In this document: piece after piece, positions 9,189 through 17,403 of the stretch
How the letters are laid out: every line of letters starts with the position of its first letter
Numbering within the stretch: position 1 is the stretch's first letter
Assembly: GCA_900467185.1 (NCBI GenBank)
Contig: UBPA01000003.1
Coordinates: forward strand, 558,001 to 622,000
Origin: Hyphomicrobiales bacterium
GTDB lineage: Bacteria; Pseudomonadota; Alphaproteobacteria; Rhizobiales; Rhizobiaceae
DNA: 64,000 nucleotides
Direction of reading: 5' to 3'
Translations under genes and position numbers: made by a program
Notes under the pieces: model-generated
What the model was told of the DNA's origin: nothing
Database searches by the model: none
Seen by the model: the letters and a program-made list of their open reading frames with translations, nothing else

Positions 9189-11111
9189 ATGCGTGTCCTA
9201 GACTATCCGCCGCCGCCGGGAATGGCTACTCGAAGAGCGCGTCCCGTTCCGGAAAACACGCCTCTACCGACCTTTTCCGCGGATCTGTTGCGCGAAGGGC
9301 GTCTTCTCCTGAAACTCGGCATCGGCAAGCCGACGATCGCCCGGATGATGCTGCAGGCGCATGAGAACGGCACGACCGCGGAGGACGAACTTCTGGCGTC
9401 CGGCGAAATCGTCGATACGCTCTATTTCGAGGCGCTGGCGGATCTGCTGGGACTTCCGTTCATGGCGGACATCGATGCCGATCAGGTTCATGATGCAGAA
9501 CCGCTGGATGCGCAGCTCGTCTCGCCGGACATGCTGCGTCTCTTTCATTCCAGTCGCCCGGCGATCACCGTCATCGTACCCAAACTCAACCAGATCCACG
9601 ATCTCGCGCTGACGCTCGATCGACGGCCGGCGCTTGTCGATATCCTGGCCGTATCGACACCCCGCGCGGTGCGGACGGCGGCCTGGACGGCGGGCCGGGA
9701 GCGGCGCGTGCGCGACGCGGTGACCCTCCTTTTCGATGCCAGGCCCGTGCAGAGCGCCCGCATCGTGTTCTGGGGCAAGCAAGGCTTCTATGCCGGTCTC
9801 GGGCTTTCGTTTCTCGTCGTCTCCGCCTTTCTCACGCCGCTCGTCTGGCTGCTGGTCACGCATCTCGTGTTGACCACCCTCTATTTCTGCCAGCTTTTCC
9901 TGCGCACACGCGCCCTCCTCCATGTGAAGAAAGCCGTGCTGAAGCCGCCGTCCGCGCCGAGACTCGATACGCGCGCGACGGGCCCCCTTCCGGTCTACTC
10001 GATCTTCGTCGCCCTCTACCGCGAGACGGAGGTCGTGGCACAGCTGGTCGGCGCGCTCGATCGGCTCGACTGGCCCCGGTCGCGCCTCGACATCAAGCTG
10101 ATCTGCGAGGCCGACGACGGCGAAACGCTCGCTGCCCTGGAAGCCCTGCCCCTATCGCCCGAATACGAGATCGTGCGTGTTCCCGCCGCCGCGCCGCGCA
10201 CGAAGCCGAAGGCGCTGAGCTATGCTCTCCCCGGTGCGCGCGGCACGTTCCTGACCATCTACGACGCGGAGGACCGGCCGGACCCGGGCCAGCTGCGCGA
10301 GGCTCACGCCGTCTTTCTCGCGGCGGATCCGCGCATTGCCTGCCTCCAGTCGCCCCTGGTCGTCACGAATGCGAAGGCGGGATGGCTCAGCGCCATGTTC
10401 GCACTCGAATATGCCGCTCTGTTTCGCGGGCTGCTGCCCTTCCTGTCATCGGCCGGCCTTCCCCTGCCGCTCGGCGGCACGTCGAACCATTTTCGCGTGG
10501 ATGCGCTCAAGGCGGTCGGAGGATGGGACCCGTTCAACACGACCGAGGACGCGGATCTCGGAATGCGGCTCTATCGCCTGGGCTACCGCGCGCAGATGAT
10601 CTGTCGCCCGACGCTCGAAGACGCGCCAACGGACACGGCGGCCTGGTTTGCGCAGCGGACGCGGTGGTTCAAGGGCTGGCTGCAGACATGGCTCGTGATG
10701 ATGCGGGACCCCGCCCTCCTCTACCGGCAGATGGGGTGGAGGGCGTTCGCGACCGCACAGATCCTCGTTGCCGGCATGATCCTGTCGGCGCTGGCGCACC
10801 CGCTGACGCTGGCCTTCCTGTTCTATCTCGGCTGGACGCTGCTGGCCGGCCATCTGTCGAGCGGAGACACGATCCTTGCCTCCGGCCTAATGATCCTCGA
10901 CACACTCAACATCATCGGCAGCTACGCCATCATGATCCAGCTCGGTCGCAAGCCGATGGGCGCCGAGGAGTGGCGGGCCGTGGGCGGACGATGGCGGGCC
11001 GTACCTGCCTACTGGCTCATGATTTCCGGCGCGGCCTGGGCTGCCATCATCGAGCTTTATCGCAAGCCGTTCGTCTGGAACAAGACGCCGCACCGCCCGA
11101 CAGGTTCATAG
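9189..11111 (+). CDS. Family 2 glycosyltransferase with N-terminal MshEN-like region
   Basis: ATG 9189 is preferred (GAGG 5 bases upstream; 640 residues). Residues about 35-160 resemble the N-terminal domain of type II secretion ATPases (MshEN): a TTAEDELLASGEIVDTLYFE helix pair followed by ADLLGLPF. Two membrane segments follow (about 200-238). The catalytic domain (about 270-500) has the family 2 signature residues: CEADDGET, YDAEDRPDP, TEDADLG and QRTRW, as in processive cellulose- or chitin-synthase-like enzymes. More membrane helices close the protein. It probably polymerises or transfers a sugar at the inner membrane; the substrate is unknown. It converges with a GGDEF gene. Confidence 0.82.
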   Translation: MRVLDYPPPPGMATRRARPVPENTPLPTFSADLLREGRLLLKLGIGKPTIARMMLQAHENGTTAEDELLASGEIVDTLYFEALADLLGLPFMADIDADQVHDAEPLDAQLVSPDMLRLFHSSRPAITVIVPKLNQIHDLALTLDRRPALVDILAVSTPRAVRTAAWTAGRERRVRDAVTLLFDARPVQSARIVFWGKQGFYAGLGLSFLVVSAFLTPLVWLLVTHLVLTTLYFCQLFLRTRALLHVKKAVLKPPSAPRLDTRATGPLPVYSIFVALYRETEVVAQLVGALDRLDWPRSRLDIKLICEADDGETLAALEALPLSPEYEIVRVPAAAPRTKPKALSYALPGARGTFLTIYDAEDRPDPGQLREAHAVFLAADPRIACLQSPLVVTNAKAGWLSAMFALEYAALFRGLLPFLSSAGLPLPLGGTSNHFRVDALKAVGGWDPFNTTEDADLGMRLYRLGYRAQMICRPTLEDAPTDTAAWFAQRTRWFKGWLQTWLVMMRDPALLYRQMGWRAFATAQILVAGMILSALAHPLTLAFLFYLGWTLLAGHLSSGDTILASGLMILDTLNIIGSYAIMIQLGRKPMGAEEWRAVGGRWRAVPAYWLMISGAAWAAIIELYRKPFVWNKTPHRPTGS

Positions 11112-11190
11112 GACATAGCCCGTGGAAGCGGGCTCGCTTCAGGATCGGACGCGACGGCACGATAAGGACGCCGCCCTGCAAGCCGGCTAC

Positions 11191-12639
11191 TCAGCGCCGC
11201 CGATTGGCCGCGGCTTGGCTGTAATAGACCTGTTTCTGCTTGTACATGTCGATATCGGCGCGCTTGACCAAAGCCTCCAGGCTTTCCGAGACCGCGCTGG
11301 TCGCGCGGCCCATGGAGACGCTGAGTGTTCCCGTGGGATAGAACTGGTTGTTGATCTTCAGGAGATCGTCGATGCTCTCGATCATCGCCGCCACCGCCGC
11401 CTCGTCGGCACCGGGCATGAGCAAGGCGAACTCGTCGCCGCCGATGCGTGCGGCGCGATTGGGGCCGCTGACCGCTTCGTTCAGCACTTCTCCCAGACGC
11501 CGCAACAGCGCATCGCCGGCATCGTGACCGCGCTGATCGTTCGCTTCCTTCAGGCCATTGAGATCGAGAATGACGACGGACACCGGACGCAGGGACTTCC
11601 GCTCGATCCGGTTCAGCTCCTCCATGTAGAAGGCACGGTTGTGCAGCTTGGTCAGGACGTCGTGCTTGCCGAGATATTCGAGATAGGCCTCGGCCTTCTT
11701 GCGGGCGGTGATATCGGTCAGGGCGACCTGGACCAGCGACCAATCGTCTTCGTGTCCGGGCAACACGGAGAACTGCAGCAGCACGAAGCGCTCGGACCCG
11801 TCGAGCGCGTAATTGACGACTTCGCGATGGTGAAGCAGATTGCCGTTCCAAAGCTCGATCAGCTGCTCGCGAAAATGCTGTTGCATGTTGCCGCGGAAGA
11901 TGTCGGCGAGGCGGTGAAGCAGCGTCCGGCGATCGGGCGCCCCGAAAAGATCGAGCGTTGCCTGATTGACGTCGATCACGCGGATCTCGCTCATGCACTG
12001 CGTGACGAATTCGGGATGCACGTCGGTGAACACGCGGAAGTCCATGATGCCCCGCCGGCGCACGTCATCGAGCAGCAGTTTGATCCGGCTGAAATCTTCC
12101 ACCCAGAGCGAGACCGGGGAGTGTTCGAAGATCCCCTCCGCATACTGGCGGCTCTCCCGCTCCGCGCGGGCCGCCGTTTCGCGTGTCGTCACGTCTTCCG
12201 TGGTGAGAAGCACCCGGGCCAGCGTCCTCTCGTGACCCGGAAGCACATTGCCCCTCAGCTGGATATCGAGCCTGCGGCCGCCCAGCGTGTAGTTGATGGC
12301 ATTGCTGGCAAAGACGGACTTGCCGTCGAAGAGCTGGGAGAGCTCGCTGATGTGGCTGGTCAGCATGTCGTCGCGAAAGATGAGGCCAAGGTTTTCGACC
12401 AGATGATCGAGGTCGCGCGCCTCGAACAGCTCCAGCGTCCGCCTGTTGACCTTCAGCACCTTGATACGGCTGGAACAGGCTGCGACACGCGTGGGATCCT
12501 CGGCAAGGAAAGCGGAGATGTTCTCGACGCCTTCGCCACGCCATGTCTCGAACAAGGCCTGGACGCCGCTGAAATCCTCGATCCACATGGCGACCGGCGC
12601 CAGATCGAACGTTTGGGCTACATCGTCTTCCATCGTCAC
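11191..12639 (-). CDS. Diguanylate cyclase with two PAS-like sensor domains
   Basis: The 482-residue soluble protein has two tandem, mutually similar sensor units: WIEDFSGVQ...LKVNRRTLELF at about 18-72, and WVEDFSRIK...IDVNQATLDLF at about 179-232. Each is followed by a PAS-type strand set ending in LPGHE. The GGDEF domain (about 322-475) has an intact active site, RIGGDEFALL, with GGDEF at 400-404, so c-di-GMP synthesis is expected. The allosteric I-site RxxD five residues upstream is replaced by SGPN, so product inhibition through that site is not expected. It converges with the glycosyltransferase gene, 79 bases away. Confidence 0.9.
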   Translation of the reverse strand: MTMEDDVAQTFDLAPVAMWIEDFSGVQALFETWRGEGVENISAFLAEDPTRVAACSSRIKVLKVNRRTLELFEARDLDHLVENLGLIFRDDMLTSHISELSQLFDGKSVFASNAINYTLGGRRLDIQLRGNVLPGHERTLARVLLTTEDVTTRETAARAERESRQYAEGIFEHSPVSLWVEDFSRIKLLLDDVRRRGIMDFRVFTDVHPEFVTQCMSEIRVIDVNQATLDLFGAPDRRTLLHRLADIFRGNMQQHFREQLIELWNGNLLHHREVVNYALDGSERFVLLQFSVLPGHEDDWSLVQVALTDITARKKAEAYLEYLGKHDVLTKLHNRAFYMEELNRIERKSLRPVSVVILDLNGLKEANDQRGHDAGDALLRRLGEVLNEAVSGPNRAARIGGDEFALLMPGADEAAVAAMIESIDDLLKINNQFYPTGTLSVSMGRATSAVSESLEALVKRADIDMYKQKQVYYSQAAANRRR

Positions 12640-12780
12640 GAAATCATGGATCCTTGTTGAACCGATGCGTCATGTTTGACTGACCATGAGAGCCGTAGCC
12701 AAGAAAAGACGATCTTGCAACGCAACCTATGCTGCGCCGCACGCAAAACCCGCCATTTGCAGCATGGCCTCTGGCTCAGC

Positions 12781-12840
12781 GTGACATCGTCACGGCAATG
12801 TCACGCCGATTGACGGGAATATCACACATCCGTATGTTAC
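12781..12840 (+). promoter_or_regulatory. Repeated TGTCAC-type motifs before the FGGY kinase
   Basis: GTGACAT (12781-12787) and ATGTCAC (12798-12804) form a perfect 7-base inverted repeat. ATATCAC (12819-12825) and ATGTTAC (12834-12840) repeat the right half; the first spacing is 21 bases, two helical turns. They end 48 bases before the kinase start. DeoR-family proteins usually bind such repeated half-sites, and the operon encodes one, so this is the likely operator region. Confidence 0.45.
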
Positions 12841-12888
12841 CGCTCGCCGACGGCCATCGCTTTCGGAATCGGGATGGGAGGACGAACG

Positions 12889-14427
12889 ATGGATTGCCTG
12901 CTCGGCATCGACAACGGGCTGACGGTGACGAAGGCCGTCGTTTTCCGGCCGGATGGAACGCCGATCTCCGTGGCACGTCGCCGGGTCGCGCAGTCGCTAC
13001 CGCATCCGCGCTGGGTGGAGCGCGACATGGACGGGCTCTGGGCCGCCACCGCCGAGGCGATCCGCGAAGCGATCACGACGGCCGGCTGCCGTCCCTCCGA
13101 CATCAAGGCCGTCGCTGCGACCGCGCATGGCGATGGCGTCTATGTTCTCGGCCGCGACAGCCGGCCCCTCGGGCCTGGCATCCTGTCGCTCGACAGCCGC
13201 GCCGGCACCTTGTCCGACGCGTGGAATGCGACGGAGATTGCGGCGCGGGCGCTCGAACTCACCGGCCAGTCTCCGCATGCTTCCGCACCCTCGGCCATCC
13301 TTGCCTGGATTCGCGACAACCAGCCGGAACGGTTCGCCGGCATCGGTCATGTGCTGGCCTGCAAGGACTGGCTGCGCTTCTGCCTGACCGGCACGATCGG
13401 CACGGACCGGACGGAGGCGAGCATTTCCTTCACGAATGTCGCGACACAGGCCTTCGACCGCGACGCGCTGGCGCTGTTCGGCCTGGATGCCTTGTGGAAC
13501 GCGCTTCCCGACATGGCACCGTCGGCGGCGATCGTCGGCGGAGTGACGGCCGCGGCTTCCGCGCTGACCGGGCTTGTGGAGGGGACGCCGGTCGCCGCCG
13601 GCCTGCACGACGTCACCGCCTCCGCCCTGGGCATCGGCGGACACGAGGTGGGGCTGCTGTCGATCGTTGCCGGCACCTATTCGATCAACGAGGTGGTGAC
13701 GGACCGGCCGGTCACCGATCCGCGCTGGCACTGCCGAAGCGCCATCGAGCCCGGGCAGTGGAACAACATGGCCGTTTCCCCGGCCTCGACCGCGAATTAT
13801 GACTGGTTCCTCGACCAGTTCTGCCGCGCCGAGCAGAGCGAAGCCGCAACGAGCGGCATCGGCGTGCACGCGCTTCTGAAACCCGAACTCGATGCCGCCT
13901 TCGGTCGTCCGTCCGATATCCTGTTCCACCCCTACCTGTTCGGCTCGCCCTATGGCAGCACGGCCAGCGCGGGGTTTTTCGGCGTTCACGGCTGGCACGA
14001 TCGCGGTGACATGCTGAAGGCCGTGCTCGAAGGCATCGTCTTCAACCACAAGGCCCATGTGGACGACCTGCGGAGCGTCATGCCGATCACGGAGGCGCGG
14101 ATTTCGGGCGGCGGCGCGCGCAACCCGGCGCTGTCGCAGATGTTTGCCGATGCGCTCGACCTGCCGGTCCACGTGACTTCGGCGGATGAGGCCGCCGCCT
14201 GGGGTGCCGCGCTGACGGCGGGCGCCGCGATCGGCCTCTACGAGAGCCCGCAGGCTGGCGCCCGCCAGACGACGACGATCCTGCGCAGCCACACGCCGGA
14301 CCCGGAGCGCCGGGCGGCCCTTGCGGCACGGTATACGCTCTACCGCGAGATGGCGGAGGCGATGCAGCCCCACTGGCGCGCCATCGAGCGGCTTGCGGAA
14401 GGCTCACGACGGGCGATCGCGACATGA
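12889..14427 (+). CDS. FGGY-family carbohydrate kinase
   Basis: ATG 12889 with GGGAGG upstream gives 512 residues, typical for the family. The N-terminal ATPase-fold half carries LLGIDNGLTVTKAVVF and AATAHGDGVYVL. The C-terminal half carries the sugar/ATP elements GLHDVTASALGIGG and GGGARNPALSQMFADAL. It should phosphorylate a sugar or polyol with ATP. Its stop codon overlaps the start of the DeoR regulator (ATGA), and a GlpD-like dehydrogenase follows, so the substrate is probably a polyol or ketose, as in the erythritol-type eryA/eryB arrangement. The exact substrate cannot be read from sequence. Confidence 0.88.
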   Translation: MDCLLGIDNGLTVTKAVVFRPDGTPISVARRRVAQSLPHPRWVERDMDGLWAATAEAIREAITTAGCRPSDIKAVAATAHGDGVYVLGRDSRPLGPGILSLDSRAGTLSDAWNATEIAARALELTGQSPHASAPSAILAWIRDNQPERFAGIGHVLACKDWLRFCLTGTIGTDRTEASISFTNVATQAFDRDALALFGLDALWNALPDMAPSAAIVGGVTAAASALTGLVEGTPVAAGLHDVTASALGIGGHEVGLLSIVAGTYSINEVVTDRPVTDPRWHCRSAIEPGQWNNMAVSPASTANYDWFLDQFCRAEQSEAATSGIGVHALLKPELDAAFGRPSDILFHPYLFGSPYGSTASAGFFGVHGWHDRGDMLKAVLEGIVFNHKAHVDDLRSVMPITEARISGGGARNPALSQMFADALDLPVHVTSADEAAAWGAALTAGAAIGLYESPQAGARQTTTILRSHTPDPERRAALAARYTLYREMAEAMQPHWRAIERLAEGSRRAIAT

Positions 14428-15200
14428 AGGCCGACGCCCGCCGGGAGGAGATCGCCGACTATATCATGCAGGCCGGACAGGCCCGTATCGAGGATCTCGT
14501 CGCGCATTTCGGCGTGTCCCGCATGACGATCCACCGCCATGTCGACCGGCTCGCGCATCAGGGCGTGCTGCGCAAGCTTCACGGCACCGTCACGGTCCAG
14601 CCCTCCGGCCTCTACGAGAGCGCCTTCCGCTATCGCGAGACCGTAGGCAAGGCAGAGAAGGCGGCGCTGGCGCGTGCAGCGCTTGCCCATGTGGAGCCTG
14701 GACAGGCGGTGATGCTCGACGACAGCACCACCGGTGCCGCCCTTGCCGACCTCCTCGCCGGCGTGCGGCCGCTGACGGTGATCACCAACGGGCTCGTCTC
14801 CACCAACCGGCTGATCGACATCGACGACATCGAGGTGCTCTGCCTTGGCGGCACCTACCACCGCACCTTCAACGCCTTCATCGGCCTGACGACGGAACGC
14901 ACCGTCGCAGCGCTCCGGGCCAATGTATTCTTCTGCTCGGCCTCGGCGGTGGATGGCGGCACGGCATTCATCCAGGACGCGCAAGTAACCAAGGTCAAGC
15001 AGGCGATGATGGCCGCGGCCTCTCGCCGTATCCTGCTGCTCGACTCGTCGAAGTTCGGCAAGGTCGCGCTGAACGTCTTTGCCGATCTCACGGCCTTCGA
15101 TGCCGTGCTGGCGACGGACAGGCTGGCCGACACCGTCCGCGCCGATCTTCTGGCACGCGGCGTTCCCCTCAGCATCATCAAGACAGGCAGGACATCATGA
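14424..15200 (+). CDS. DeoR-family transcriptional regulator
   Basis: The 258-residue protein has an N-terminal winged helix (REEIADYIMQAGQARIEDLV then FGVSRMTIHRHVDRL, residues 6-45) and a DeoR C-terminal sensor domain: VMLDDSTTGAALADLL phosphate-binding loop, VITNGLVSTN and ILLLDSSKFGKVAL. These regulators sense a phosphorylated sugar and normally repress their own operon. It is coupled by 4-base overlaps (ATGA) to the kinase before it and the dehydrogenase after it, so the three products are made together. Confidence 0.92.
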   Translation: MKADARREEIADYIMQAGQARIEDLVAHFGVSRMTIHRHVDRLAHQGVLRKLHGTVTVQPSGLYESAFRYRETVGKAEKAALARAALAHVEPGQAVMLDDSTTGAALADLLAGVRPLTVITNGLVSTNRLIDIDDIEVLCLGGTYHRTFNAFIGLTTERTVAALRANVFFCSASAVDGGTAFIQDAQVTKVKQAMMAAASRRILLLDSSKFGKVALNVFADLTAFDAVLATDRLADTVRADLLARGVPLSIIKTGRTS

Positions 15201-16921
15201 GCGAAACCGTCAACGAGACGCGCTGGCCGGGCGGCATGGCCGAGCGCATGGAAACGATCGCGAGAACCGGCACCGCCGATGTCGTCATCATCGGCGCCGG
15301 CGTCAACGGCGCCGGGCTGTTTCGCGATCTCTGCGCGCAGGGGCTGACCTGCCTCATCCTCGACAAGTCGGATTACGGATCCGGCACCAGTGCCGCACCC
15401 TCGCGGCTGATCCATGGGGGCCTGAAATATCTGGAAACGGGCGAGCTGCGGCTGGTGGCGCAATCCACCTACGAGCGCAACCTGCTCCTGCGCAACGCGC
15501 CGCATTATGTGAAGCCGCTCGCGACCGTCATTCCGATCTTTTCCTGGACGAAAGGCGTCTGGTCGGCCGTGCGCACGCTCTTCGGAGCCAAGGGAACGCC
15601 GCGCAGCCGCGGCGCACTTCTGATCAAAACCGGACTGTCGATGTACGACGCCTATGGCGCGCGCCAGCGGGTGATGCCCCGGCACAGCATGGCCGGCAAG
15701 GCCGCATCGCTGCGCAGCCTGCCGGCACTCACGCCCCGCATCGTGGCCACCGGCACCTATTACGACGCGACCGTGACGCATCCCGAGCGGCTGGTGGCCG
15801 AACTGGTGCGCGACGGCCTTGCGGCCAGCCCCACCTCTGCCGCCGTCAATCATGCACGCCTGGAAAGCCGCGCCGGCGATACGCTTGTTATCTCCAGCCT
15901 CCTCAACGGTGCGCAGTTGCGCGTGAAGCCGAAGCTCGTGGTCAATGCCGGCGGGCCCTGGATCGACACGGTCAATGCGACGCTCGGCGAGACCTCTCGC
16001 ATGATCGGCGGCACCAAGGGCTCGCACATCCTGCTGCGCCACGATGCGCTGCTGAAGGAACTCGCCGGCCGGATGATCTACTTCGAGGCCGATGACGGCC
16101 GCATCTGCCTCGTCTTCGACTATCTCGGCCGCGCGATGGTGGGCTCGACCGACATCAAGGCCGACCAGCCCGACAGCGTGCGCTGCGAGGATGACGAGAT
16201 CGAGTATCTTCTGGACAGCCTCGGCAAGCTCCTGCCGAAGATGCAATTCGACCGCAGCCAGATCGTCTACACCTATAGCGGCATCCGTCCTTTGCCGGCT
16301 AATAATGTGAGCGATCCCGGCCTGATCAGCCGCGATCACGTGACGCCGGTGCTGGAGCCGACGGGGGATCGCCCCTTCCCCGTGCTGTCTCTGGTCGGCG
16401 GCAAGTGGACGACGTTTCGCGGTTATGCGGAAGAGGTGGCCGACACTATCTTGCAGCGCCTCGGCCGGTCGCGCACCGTTTCGACGGAGGCGATGCCGAT
16501 CGGCGGCGGGCGCGACTATCCCGACAACGATGCGGCACGCCACCAGTTGGTGGCCGATATCACCGCGACATCAGGCCTTCCCCTTGAGCAGGCGGAAGCG
16601 CTGTTTGCCCGCTATGGAACGACGGCACACGCCGTCGCCCGGCACATCGCCGCGTCGAGTGCTGTCCCCCTTCCCGACGCGCCGGACCATGTCGAAGGCG
16701 AGATCGATTATCTCATACGCCATGAGCAGGTGGGACGGCTCGCCGATATCGTGCTTCGCCGCACGGCGCTCGCCGTTACGGGAACACTGACACGGCGCCT
16801 CCTCCGCCGGATCGCGGAGATTGCCGGACAGGCCCTCGCGTGGGATGCGGCGAGGATGGAGCAGGAGATCGAGAGCGTCAGCGACGAACTCTCGCGGCTG
16901 CATGGCGTGACCCTGGCGTAG
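15197..16921 (+). CDS. FAD-dependent glycerol-3-phosphate dehydrogenase family enzyme
   Basis: The start at ATG 15197 overlaps the DeoR stop codon. The 574-residue protein has an N-terminal Rossmann FAD motif (VVIIGAGVNGAGLFRDL, about residues 30-48), the GlpD-family element SAPSRLIHGGLKYLE, and YSGIRPLPAN before a C-terminal all-helical domain. It would oxidise glycerol 3-phosphate or, given the FGGY kinase partner, another polyol phosphate, passing electrons to quinone at the membrane. EryB of erythritol catabolism belongs to the same family and is a good alternative. An 8-base hairpin (16911-16918/16923-16930) spans the stop codon. Confidence 0.85.
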   Translation: MSETVNETRWPGGMAERMETIARTGTADVVIIGAGVNGAGLFRDLCAQGLTCLILDKSDYGSGTSAAPSRLIHGGLKYLETGELRLVAQSTYERNLLLRNAPHYVKPLATVIPIFSWTKGVWSAVRTLFGAKGTPRSRGALLIKTGLSMYDAYGARQRVMPRHSMAGKAASLRSLPALTPRIVATGTYYDATVTHPERLVAELVRDGLAASPTSAAVNHARLESRAGDTLVISSLLNGAQLRVKPKLVVNAGGPWIDTVNATLGETSRMIGGTKGSHILLRHDALLKELAGRMIYFEADDGRICLVFDYLGRAMVGSTDIKADQPDSVRCEDDEIEYLLDSLGKLLPKMQFDRSQIVYTYSGIRPLPANNVSDPGLISRDHVTPVLEPTGDRPFPVLSLVGGKWTTFRGYAEEVADTILQRLGRSRTVSTEAMPIGGGRDYPDNDAARHQLVADITATSGLPLEQAEALFARYGTTAHAVARHIAASSAVPLPDAPDHVEGEIDYLIRHEQVGRLADIVLRRTALAVTGTLTRRLLRRIAEIAGQALAWDAARMEQEIESVSDELSRLHGVTLA

Positions 16922-16981
16922 TCGCCAGGGTTCATCGCTCAAAATTCGTCAATATTTTTTTGCGACTTCAAGACAATAAAA

Positions 16982-17009
16982 AAGGCCGGGGCGAAACCGC
17001 ACCGACCTT
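16982..17009 (-). terminator. Rho-independent terminator, minus strand
   Basis: Arms AAGGTCGGTGCG and CGCCCCGGCCTT pair with two G-U wobbles around a GTTT loop and run into TTTTTT on the minus strand. It lies 15 bases after the stop codon of the 19-codon frame and 245 bases after tRNA-Gly. Confidence 0.75.
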
Positions 17010-17024
17010 CCTCATTCGCTTTTA

Positions 17025-17084
17025 TCAAGTTGCCAGTACATCCGTGGTCAAATCGACGAAAGCTTGTATCGGACCCGAGAACAT
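17025..17084 (-). CDS. Possible 19-residue microprotein
   Basis: Reads MFSGPIQAFVDLTTDVLAT, ending at TGA. It sits centrally in the candidate short transcript, between a promoter-like pair and a strong terminator. The only ribosome-site-like bases (AAGAG) touch the ATG, which is closer than usual, so translation is uncertain. The peptide is amphipathic with an acidic face (D, T, T, D). I do not recognise it; conservation would decide whether it is coding. Confidence 0.3.
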   Translation of the reverse strand: MFSGPIQAFVDLTTDVLAT

Positions 17085-17253
17085 CTCTTATTTCGAAACG
17101 CTCGACCGGTTGCCGATGAGAGAGATATAGGGGCCGAATGTGACGGCTTCAAGTCAAAGCCGAATTTTCTTTGAGACATCATTCCGGCCGATCGACCGGC
17201 CCCGAGCCGGCTTGGAGCGGTGACGGATGTCTCCGGGTCGCACAGGAAAGGGC

Positions 17254-17327
17254 TGGAGCGGGTGAAGGGAATCGAACCCTCGTATTCAGCTTGGGAAGCT
17301 GCTGCTCTACCATTGAGCTACACCCGC
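17254..17327 (-). tRNA. tRNA-Gly (anticodon CCC)
   Basis: 74 bases ending in encoded CCA. The acceptor stem GCGGGTG pairs with CACCCGC. The D arm has GCTC/GAGC, the T arm GAGGG-TTCGATT-CCCTT. The anticodon loop TTCCCAA gives CCC, which reads GGG glycine codons. It is downstream of dcd on the same strand. Confidence 0.95.
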
Positions 17328-17403
17328 CGATGCGCCAGACATCCAACAGATGCGGCGGCGTGTCAATCCTCAAGCGAGAATACGAGGCTTCGAAACGCGC
17401 TTA

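Larger units (their letters stand above)
16978..17117 (-). ncRNA. Candidate small RNA / short mRNA beside tRNA-Gly
   Basis: On the minus strand a promoter-like pair, TTGAAG (17147-17152) and TATATC (17124-17129), is spaced by exactly 17 bases, predicting a start near 17117. A 12-base-pair stem with a 4-base loop (16982-17009, two G-U pairs), followed by six T residues, is a good intrinsic terminator. The result would be a transcript of about 140 nt. It contains one tiny reading frame (17025-17084). No known small-RNA family was recognised. The terminator could alternatively serve a longer tRNA-Gly transcript. Confidence 0.45.
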
